From: JAWXBM01 sp034440115
GTDB taxonomy: Bacteria; Pseudomonadota; Gammaproteobacteria; Xanthomonadales; SZUA-36
Length of the DNA stretch: 12,272 bases
Direction of reading: 5' to 3'
NCBI GenBank assembly: GCA_034440115.1
Contig: JAWXBM010000082.1
Coordinates: 1 to 12,272 of the forward strand
Part shown: in pieces, positions 7,219 through 12,272 of the stretch
Layout of the letters: every line of letters starts with the position of its first letter
How positions within the stretch are numbered: the stretch's first letter is position 1
Translations under genes and position numbers: made by a program
Notes under the pieces: model-generated
Seen by the model: only the letters and a program-made list of their open reading frames with translations
The model's database searches: none
Told to the model about the DNA's origin: nothing

Positions 7219-7871
7219 CAGTGGGGGTTTCCCTTCGGGCTGACATCAACAGTCGATTCGGGAGTTACAGAGGACTTTACCCAGACCGGATTGCTCAGCA
7301 GAAATTTCACCAAGGCGTCTTCAGCCAGCAGGCTGTACCAGGTGTTTTCACCAGGTTGTACCTTGAACATGACGTCAGTGAGCTCGGCTACATTCGCAAA
7401 ATCCTGAGTTTGCATATGCAGCCCACGCTCCACCAGTGTTACGCGGCGCAGGCCGTTGACAGCCAGATCGGCCGCGGTGATTTCCACCAGGTCAAAGGCA
7501 TTGCTGTAACCACCCCGAACGCCACCCTGCTCGTCGGAATGAAAATAGCCGTAGGCCATATACGGATGATTGATCTGCACCACATCAGCACCTATGCGGC
7601 GCGCTTCGCCAAAAATCACCTGCACCTCGGAACTGTCGACATCGATGTCGATAATGCCGCCGCGCGGCACGCCCCAGGGCGGTGTGGTGTTCACCGCAAA
7701 TGCCACCGCCATTTTGCTGTTGATCAGCGTGATGTCATGTGCGCCCTGGCCGGTGCCTTCGGGTATGGGCGAGGGGCTAATCACCACACGAACTTCGCCA
7801 GCAGTTTCCGCCTGTATGGAGTTCCAGGTCAGCATGCAGCAGAGCAGCGTCAGATTGCGCAGTCGAGTCAC
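7218..7871 (-). CDS. Small exported protein resembling an internally shortened CehA/McbA-type PHP metallohydrolase
   Basis: This is a 217-residue protein starting at GTG 7871, with an ideal AGGAGGT site five bases upstream. The GTG overlaps the betA stop (GTGA). A signal peptide ends near residue 21 (SIQA/ET). Residues 27-76 look like the N-terminal beta domain seen in large PHP-type metallohydrolases (DITLINSKMAVAFAV, PWGVPRGG). At about 77 the sequence jumps to a block like the C-terminal half of a PHP domain (EARRIGADVVQINHPY, YGYFHS, FDLVEI, to about 131). From about 135 it continues with a terminal beta domain (ENTWYSLLAEDA, SNPVW). The first metal-binding motif of PHP enzymes (DxHxHS type) is missing; only the later NHPY histidine is seen. 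Catalysis is therefore doubtful. It may be a deletion derivative, or a real small periplasmic binding or accessory protein. The intact frame, strong RBS and coupling argue that it is translated. Family placement is from memory of motifs and is moderate. Confidence 0.6.
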   Translation of the reverse strand: MTRLRNLTLLCCMLTWNSIQAETAGEVRVVISPSPIPEGTGQGAHDITLINSKMAVAFAVNTTPPWGVPRGGIIDIDVDSSEVQVIFGEARRIGADVVQINHPYMAYGYFHSDEQGGVRGGYSNAFDLVEITAADLAVNGLRRVTLVERGLHMQTQDFANVAELTDVMFKVQPGENTWYSLLAEDALVKFLLSNPVWVKSSVTPESTVDVSPKGNPH

Positions 7872-9580
7872 AATTCACCTCCTAAAGGCCGCTGTGCCCG
7901 GCCCGGTCGTTGCCGGGTTTGCCATTGCTCATCAATCCAGACAGCTGCTGTGGCCTGCGGCAATGGCTGCCTGCCAAGAATCAGGTCCGCCGCTTTCTCA
8001 GCCAACATGATGGTGGGCGCATTCAGGTTGCCATTGGTCAGAGTAGGCAGAATGGACGAATCAACCACACGCAATTGGCCAATTCCCCGTACCCGACACT
8101 GCGGATCAACCACCGCCAGGGCGTCATCCTTCGCACCCATTTTGCAGGTCCCTGCCGGGTGATAAGCACTTTCAACCTGACCGCGCACCCAGGCGTCGAT
8201 CTGCTCATCGGTTTCAATGCCGCTGCCGGGCTGAATCTCAGCGCCTCGATACGCATCCAGGCCCGCCTGGGCGAGGATTTCGCGGGTCAGCCGAATGCAC
8301 TGTCGCCACTTTTCGATGTCCTCAGGATGCTGCAGATAATTAAAACGAATGGCCGGCTTGGACGCCGGATCATCATCGCGTATCCGCACCGTACCCCGAC
8401 TTTTGGGTTTGTTAGGCCCCACATGCACCTGAAAGCCGTGGCCTTTGACCGCTGATTGCCCGTCATAACGCATGGCGGCAGGCAGAAAGTGATACTGGAT
8501 ATCCGGCCATTTCTGTCCGGCAGCGGAGCGAATGAAGGCGCAGGACTCAAAATGGTTGGTACTACCCAGTCCATCCTTGCGTAGCAGCCAGCGCGCTCCG
8601 ATCAAGGCTTTGCTGAACAGGTCCAACTTGCCGTTCAGGCTGATGGGCTGCGTGCACTCATACTGAAAATAGACCTCCAGGTGATCCTGCAGGTTTTCAC
8701 CCACTCCTGCCAACTCATGCCTGGGCGTAACCCCGGCATTCTGCAGCACGGCTTTGGGCCCAATGCCAGAGCGCTGCAATACGGTTGGCGAACCAATCGA
8801 CCCCGCACAACAAATGATTTCCTTGCGGCAGTTCGCCCGTTGCAGCCTACCTTTGTGTAAATATTCAACCGCAGTTGCCTGCTTGCCCTGCAGAACTATC
8901 TTTTGAGTCAGCGCCTGAGTAATCACTCGCAGATTCTTGCGCTTGCGCGCGGGCCGCAGATAGGCCAGTGAAGTGGAACACCGGACACCGTCTTTGACTG
9001 TCATTTGCATGGGCCCAAAGCCTTCCTGCTGATAACCGTTGTAATCCGCAGTGGTCGGATAACCCGCATCCAGTCCGGCCTGGATAAAGGCCTGATACAG
9101 CGGGTTCAGCTTCATGTCGTTACCGCCGCAGGTGGCCAATGGCCCTTCGCCACCGCGGTACTCATCGGTGCCGCCTGACCAGCTTTCAGCACGGCGGAAA
9201 TAGGGCAGGCAATCCGCATAGCCCCAATTGGCTGCTCCCAGCGCTTCCCATTCATCAAAGTCGCAGGCATGGCCACGCACATAAACCATGCCGTTGATAG
9301 AAGATGAGCCGCCCAGTACCTTGCCACGCGGACAATGCAGTACCCGATTGTTTGCGTGAGCTTCGGGTTCAGTTTCGAAAAACCAGTTGAAGCGCGGGTT
9401 GTTCATCGGGTACGACAAAGCCGAGGGCATGCGTATCATCAGGTTGTTGTCGCTGCCGCCCGCTTCCAGCAACAACACCGAGTGTTTGCCAACCGCGCTT
9501 AAGCGGTTGGCCAGCACACAGCCAGCAGAGCCAGCTCCGATAATCACGTAATCGAAGGTGTCGGTAAGCTCAGCACTCAT
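7868..9580 (-). CDS. betA: Choline dehydrogenase (GMC oxidoreductase)
   Basis: This FAD enzyme of the GMC family oxidises choline to betaine aldehyde and passes electrons to the respiratory chain at the inner membrane. The start at ATG 9580 gives 570 residues, close to the 556 of E. coli BetA. It overlaps the stop of the upstream regulator as ATGA and has no clear Shine-Dalgarno of its own. The frame stays open 66 codons further upstream, but these overlap the regulator and are not family sequence. Visible motifs are FAD-binding GAGSAG (15-20), GMC signature RGKVLGGSSSINGM (85-98), NGYQQEGFGPM, GVGENLQDHLE, IQYHFLP, and the active-site region SAYHPAGTCKMG with His474 followed by NGNLNAPT (Asn518). 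Long identical stretches with E. coli BetA make this a specific call and not a generic GMC one. The next enzyme of the pathway, BetB, is only a fragment nearby, so betaine aldehyde must be oxidised by a gene elsewhere. Confidence 0.93.
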   Translation of the reverse strand: MSAELTDTFDYVIIGAGSAGCVLANRLSAVGKHSVLLLEAGGSDNNLMIRMPSALSYPMNNPRFNWFFETEPEAHANNRVLHCPRGKVLGGSSSINGMVYVRGHACDFDEWEALGAANWGYADCLPYFRRAESWSGGTDEYRGGEGPLATCGGNDMKLNPLYQAFIQAGLDAGYPTTADYNGYQQEGFGPMQMTVKDGVRCSTSLAYLRPARKRKNLRVITQALTQKIVLQGKQATAVEYLHKGRLQRANCRKEIICCAGSIGSPTVLQRSGIGPKAVLQNAGVTPRHELAGVGENLQDHLEVYFQYECTQPISLNGKLDLFSKALIGARWLLRKDGLGSTNHFESCAFIRSAAGQKWPDIQYHFLPAAMRYDGQSAVKGHGFQVHVGPNKPKSRGTVRIRDDDPASKPAIRFNYLQHPEDIEKWRQCIRLTREILAQAGLDAYRGAEIQPGSGIETDEQIDAWVRGQVESAYHPAGTCKMGAKDDALAVVDPQCRVRGIGQLRVVDSSILPTLTNGNLNAPTIMLAEKAADLILGRQPLPQATAAVWIDEQWQTRQRPGRAQRPLGGEL

Positions 9581-10569
9581 GCGCTGATGGCTCTGGAGGC
9601 CTGCAAGTGTGCTTTGCCGGGTGTAGTGCCATAGATATCCTTGTAGTTTCTGTTCAATTGCGCCCCCGAAGCGAAGCCAGTCAGTTCGGCAATATCCGCC
9701 AGGCTCGTGCGGGTTTGTTGCATCAGCTCGCGTGCGCGTTGCAGCCTGATCTGCAGATAATGTCGGCTGGGTGTACACAGTAAATAGCGTTGGAACAAGC
9801 GTTGCAACTGGCGGCTGGACAGCCCAACAAATTGCGCCAGCTCTTCCTGGCTGATGGGTTCGCGAATATTCGCTTCCATGAATTCCACCGCCAACACCAG
9901 CTTACCGGAGTGTTGCCCCGCTACATGCCTGAGCGGCACCTTTTGCCGGTCATCGGCACGGCGTATGCGTTCATACATGAACTGCTCAGCGACGGCTGCA
10001 CTGACCGGGCTGCCGCAACGATTCGCAATGAAGTGCAGCATCATGTCCACCGGCGTGGTACCGCCAGAGCAGGTGTAGCGATCGCGATCAATGGAAAACA
10101 CGCTGCGGCTTACCACCAGATGTGGGAACTCGTTGTTCAGTGCAGCCATATTCTCCCAGTGTGTGGTGCAGCGATAGCCATCCAGCAGCCCCGCTTTGGC
10201 CAGCGCATAACTGCCGGTGCACAATGCGCCCAGGGCCAGCTTTTTTCGGGCAGCCAGTTTGAGCCAGTTCACCACCGCCGAGCTGACATGGTCCTCGACA
10301 TTAAGCCCGCCACAGACAATGATGGCATCAAGTTCGTCCAGCGCCGTCTTGTGCTCAATCGCGCCATCCACATTGATGGACAGGCCATCACTGGCCACCA
10401 TTGCGGCCCCGGTTTCTGAGAATATTTTCCAGGTATAATGTTCCTGCTGGCAAACTCGATTGGCCATACGCAGAGGTTCGATGGCAGAGGAAAGCGAAAT
10501 CAGCGTGAATTCATCGAGCAGCAGAAAGCCGAAACGAGCCGGTGATGCACTGTTCGGTTTTGCGCTCAT
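9577..10569 (-). CDS. GlxA/GbdR-like AraC-family regulator with DJ-1/PfpI domain
   Basis: This is a 330-residue transcription regulator. Residues 12-180 form a DJ-1/PfpI (class I amidotransferase-like) sensor domain: FGFLLLDEFTLISLSSAIEPLRMAN, then LDAIIVCGG, ALGALCTGSYALAKAGLLDG and TTHWE. Residues about 225-325 carry the two helix-turn-helix AraC domain: ISQEELAQFVGLSSRQLQRLFQRYL and SLADIAELTGFASGAQLNRNYKDIYG. The arrangement and wording match the group containing GbdR of Pseudomonas, which activates glycine betaine catabolism genes. Its overlap with betA by ATGA supports a role in choline or betaine control. It is the first gene of the four-gene operon, so it would be made along with its likely targets (autoregulation is inferred). 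The ATG at 10569 has only a weak upstream ribosome site. A GbdR orthologue is likely but not proven; other GlxA-type regulators act on carnitine or arginine. Confidence 0.9.
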   Translation of the reverse strand: MSAKPNSASPARFGFLLLDEFTLISLSSAIEPLRMANRVCQQEHYTWKIFSETGAAMVASDGLSINVDGAIEHKTALDELDAIIVCGGLNVEDHVSSAVVNWLKLAARKKLALGALCTGSYALAKAGLLDGYRCTTHWENMAALNNEFPHLVVSRSVFSIDRDRYTCSGGTTPVDMMLHFIANRCGSPVSAAVAEQFMYERIRRADDRQKVPLRHVAGQHSGKLVLAVEFMEANIREPISQEELAQFVGLSSRQLQRLFQRYLLCTPSRHYLQIRLQRARELMQQTRTSLADIAELTGFASGAQLNRNYKDIYGTTPGKAHLQASRAISA

Positions 10570-10590
10570 TAATACGGGGTATTCACTAAA
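10570..10590. promoter_or_regulatory. Small palindrome in the gap before the regulator gene
   Basis: The sequence AATAC-GGG-GTATT (10571-10583) is a perfect 5-base inverted repeat that ends one base before the regulator's start codon. The gap between this ATG and the upstream nucleotidyltransferase stop is only 21 bases. It could be part of an operator or an RNA hairpin limiting initiation, or be chance. No -35/-10 pair fits in the gap. Confidence 0.25.
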
Positions 10591-11184
10591 TCATTCAAGT
10601 CTGGGGCCAGGTTTGGGGATGTGTTTTTGAATGCGTGCTTCAAGTTGTTGACCGAGATGATCGGCTTCCTTGGCGGCCAGCAGTGGCTTTAATTCTTCTC
10701 TGATCAAATCAAGGTCAAGGTTGCCCCCCTGGCGCTCAAGGATGCTGGTAACGTCAGCCCAATCTTTGTCGCGTGCAGCAAATACCTTCATGATCACAAG
10801 GTCTTCGGCCGAGCATGTCCGCAAACTATGGGCTTCATCCATCGCCCACAGGCTGGATCGTTCTATTACGCGAGCCTCGTAGGGCAGGCCAGCCAGTACA
10901 ACATCGATGCCTATGTCATCTCCAGACTTGAGCAACACGACGCGGGTGCGAATGGCAAACTCTTCTGCATCTTCGATGCGTGCCGATAATTGTTTAAGCA
11001 AGCCTTGAATGGCAGCAGATTCTGCGCCTTGTTGCACCAATACCGAGAAATCTGCGTCTGCGGTAAAGCGGGGCTCCCCCCAGCGCTGAACGGCCAATCC
11101 CCCAATAGCACAATGCGGCAGCTTGATTGCCAGGCAGACGCTCTGCGCTTCCAGTGCAGCCTCGAAGATGGGTCCAAGGCTCAT
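10591..11184 (-). CDS. Nucleotidyltransferase-fold protein, possible AbiEii/MNT-like toxin
   Basis: This is a 197-residue protein with the nucleotidyltransferase core. IGGLAVQRWG (27-36) precedes the D-x-D pair in TADADFSVL (Asp43 and Asp45), and a third acidic strand is GIDVVLAG (near 93-100). These are the metal-binding residues of the DNA polymerase beta superfamily in its hG-G...DxD...D form. A helical segment follows (AEDLVIMKVFAARDKDWADVTSIL, about 125-148), as in AbiEii-like and related minimal nucleotidyltransferases, in which the KxFAxRxKDWxD pattern is common. It lies 33 bases after an 80-residue small gene on the same strand, the usual layout of nucleotidyltransferase toxin-antitoxin pairs. 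Members of such systems modify tRNA or other targets, but no target can be read here. The start ATG 11184 has an AGGA only two bases away, so initiation may depend on coupling. It could also be a housekeeping-like orphan nucleotidyltransferase. Confidence 0.72.
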   Translation of the reverse strand: MSLGPIFEAALEAQSVCLAIKLPHCAIGGLAVQRWGEPRFTADADFSVLVQQGAESAAIQGLLKQLSARIEDAEEFAIRTRVVLLKSGDDIGIDVVLAGLPYEARVIERSSLWAMDEAHSLRTCSAEDLVIMKVFAARDKDWADVTSILERQGGNLDLDLIREELKPLLAAKEADHLGQQLEARIQKHIPKPGPRLE

Positions 11185-11217
11185 AATCCTGAGATTTTTA
11201 ATTCCACGAAGTTCGGC

Positions 11218-11460
11218 TCACAACGGTTCTTTACGTAAACGATCAAAAGCCAATTGCTGTTCGACCAGCCCGCTACTCACGCACAGTTTGCTTGCCAAGG
11301 CATTTTTGGAAATCTTAGAAAATATTAGTGCTGATTGCTGCTCAGTCATTTCCCTGAGTGCCTTCAGCCGAATGATGTCCAATTCCGCATTGGCGCGTTG
11401 CCACACATTCACCAAGGTCGACGCATCAGACTTTGACAAACTTTCCGATTGCTTTTTCAT
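11218..11460 (-). CDS. Small protein upstream of the nucleotidyltransferase, possible antitoxin
   Basis: This is an 80-residue, charged, mainly helical protein without signal peptide or membrane segment (start MKKQSESLSKSDASTLVNVW, end SSGLVEQQLAFDRLRKEPL). I recognise the SGLVEQQ...F.RLR ending as a type that recurs in small genes placed before AbiEii-like nucleotidyltransferases, but I cannot name a family with certainty. Its stop is 33 bases from the start of the nucleotidyltransferase gene, so the two are almost surely co-transcribed. By layout it would be the antitoxin or regulatory partner. The ATG at 11460 has no clear Shine-Dalgarno; the stop codon of a possible 41-residue ORF lies nine bases before it, so coupling is possible. 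Confidence 0.65.
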   Translation of the reverse strand: MKKQSESLSKSDASTLVNVWQRANAELDIIRLKALREMTEQQSALIFSKISKNALASKLCVSSGLVEQQLAFDRLRKEPL

Positions 11461-11469
11461 GGTGAGATT

Positions 11470-11595
11470 CTACTCTTTCACTAATGCAGCTACTACCTTG
11501 CCTGTTCTTGATGAATGAGGTGAGTCAGCAGGTCGCAGATAGTTTGTTTCCTTGGTGCGGAAGTCTGCAAACTTTGCTGCAGCAACTGATTGCAT
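11470..11595 (-). CDS. Possible 41-residue small ORF heading the nucleotidyltransferase cassette
   Basis: An ATG at 11595 opens a 41-codon frame ending in TAG at 11470, nine bases before the start of the 80-residue gene. It begins MQSVAAAKFADFR and ends SRTGKVVAALVKE. The two ends loosely resemble the first strand and the GKPVAALV strand of Phd/YefM antitoxins, with the middle missing. It could therefore be a shortened antitoxin-like remnant, or the likeness may be accidental. There is no good ribosome site, only an AGGG about 14 bases upstream. Confidence 0.3.
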   Translation of the reverse strand: MQSVAAAKFADFRTKETNYLRPADSPHSSRTGKVVAALVKE

Positions 11596-11720
11596 AGAAG
11601 GTCAATTTACCCTGGTTAAAAATTTCGGCCTTCCATAAATCGAGAGATTAATCAGCCTGCTGGGCTATGAGAGCTACACAGCTTTACAGCCAGATACCGG
11701 ACTTTCTGGCTGGTGGCAGC
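11596..11720. other. Spacer downstream of the HNH gene
   Basis: This is a comparatively AT-rich spacer that should hold the promoter of the small-gene/nucleotidyltransferase cassette. On the minus strand TTGACC (about 11605-11610) could serve as a -35, but no good -10 sits at the right distance, so no promoter is called. Confidence 0.4.
11687..11712. terminator. Hairpin just after the HNH gene stop
   Basis: Perfect 8-base arms CAGCCAGA (11687-11694) and TCTGGCTG (11705-11712) around a 10-base loop begin nine bases after the HNH stop codon. The position suits a terminator for the minus-strand HNH gene, but no T-tract follows, so Rho-independent action is not clear. Confidence 0.35.
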
Positions 11721-12272
11721 TTACTCCCGCCATAACAGCGCCTCCACCACAATATGGCTATCCATCGATTCGCCATACCACTGCGGAATGGGTGTTTTCG
11801 AGGTGATGCTGACAGCCCTTTGTTGATTGCGGGTTTTGATCTCCATCGCGTTGCCGCGGAAACGTGACTCCGGGCAATCCGGTATGGGTGCACCGTTGGG
11901 CAGGGAGAAATTGAAGTTGCCCTGGTCGTCTGTTTTCAATCCGAAACCTTCTTCATGAACCAGCCGATGGTGGCGGCGGCAGAGCAACACGAGGTTTTCC
12001 ATCGAAGTTTCACCCCCATCCGCCCAGTGCACCACGTGATGGGCATCGACAAACCGCGTGCAGGAACAACCGGGGAAGCGGCAACCCCCGTCGCGACGCT
12101 GCAGAGCGCGGCGAATGGCGGGTGGAATGCTGCGGGTTTTGCGGCCTACGTTCAGAGGATAGCCATTTTCCTTCTCATGCCAGTGCACCACCGAGCAATC
12201 GCAACTCAGGCGCCTGGAAGTTTCCGCGGAAACGTGGCCGGAGTGACTGTGACCAGGGTCTTCCACCTCGGA
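11721..12272 (-). CDS. HNH endonuclease, DUF222/13E12 repeat family (C-terminal part, runs off the window)
   Basis: This is the C-terminal ~183 residues of a larger protein; the frame is open to the window edge and the N-terminal DUF222 region is not seen. Numbering from the GTG at 12266, the HNH nuclease module shows CRFPGC (62-67), the HH pair in VDAHHVVHW (His76-His77), ENLVLLCRRHH (Asn91, His99-His100) and LVHEEGF. These are the zinc and catalytic positions of this family. The tail ends PQWYGESMDSHIVVEALLWRE, typical of proteobacterial 13E12 members. Such proteins are often multicopy and are associated with mobile or repetitive DNA, but their biological role is not established. The true start lies outside the window. 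Confidence 0.9.
   Translation of the reverse strand, partial: SEVEDPGHSHSGHVSAETSRRLSCDCSVVHWHEKENGYPLNVGRKTRSIPPAIRRALQRRDGGCRFPGCSCTRFVDAHHVVHWADGGETSMENLVLLCRRHHRLVHEEGFGLKTDDQGNFNFSLPNGAPIPDCPESRFRGNAMEIKTRNQQRAVSITSKTPIPQWYGESMDSHIVVEALLWRE

Noticed and set aside
7221..8162. 313-codon open frame on the plus strand
   Set aside because: It is antisense to the PHP-like gene and the 3' part of betA, both supported by family motifs and overlapping start/stop signals. The translation is of no known type.
9581..9778. 66-codon N-terminal extension of BetA
   Set aside because: It overlaps the regulator's DNA-binding domain and does not resemble BetA. The ATG at 9580 gives the family's normal N-terminus.

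Overview
The window looks like a chromosomal segment of a Gammaproteobacterium. The evidence is REP-type palindromes built on a GTAGGAGCG... core like those of Pseudomonas and relatives, a choline dehydrogenase very close in sequence to the proteobacterial BetA family, and a GbdR-like AraC regulator. I cannot fix the genus from sequence alone. Every intact gene I can support lies on the minus strand, so the gene order below runs from high to low coordinates. The only plus-strand coding remnant is a piece of betB.

Right end (11470-12272): the C-terminal part of a DUF222/13E12-type HNH endonuclease runs off the edge. Next come a possible 41-residue small ORF, an 80-residue small protein and a 197-residue nucleotidyltransferase-fold protein, closely spaced. 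The last two resemble a two-gene nucleotidyltransferase toxin-antitoxin cassette, but this is not proven.

Centre (6076-10569): a tight four-gene operon with stop/start overlaps at every junction (ATGA, GTGA, TGATG). It encodes a GlxA/GbdR-like AraC regulator, choline dehydrogenase BetA, a small exported protein that looks like an internally shortened CehA/McbA-type PHP metallohydrolase, and a short, divergent BCCT-type transporter that keeps the tryptophan-rich TM8 motif. Together they suggest choline or betaine sensing, uptake and oxidation. The partner enzyme, betaine aldehyde dehydrogenase, survives only as a 68-codon C-terminal fragment on the opposite strand just past the operon. It is cut off at a pair of REP repeats.

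Left half (204-5670): two large exported proteins. One is a 1058-residue BNR/Asp-box (sortilin-like) beta-propeller protein. The other is a CocE/NonD-family serine hydrolase with an intact Ser-Asp-His triad. They are separated by a cluster of four REP units in alternating orientation. The hydrolase gene has an odd start: the ATG with good Shine-Dalgarno spacing is out of frame by one extra C, leaving a TTG as the in-frame start.

The points most worth following up are the fully overlapping betA operon with its miniature PHP-like protein and short BCCT partner, the REP-bounded betB remnant, and the small-ORF/nucleotidyltransferase cassette placed directly in front of the operon. I see no CRISPR array, tRNA, rRNA, insertion sequence or replication origin.
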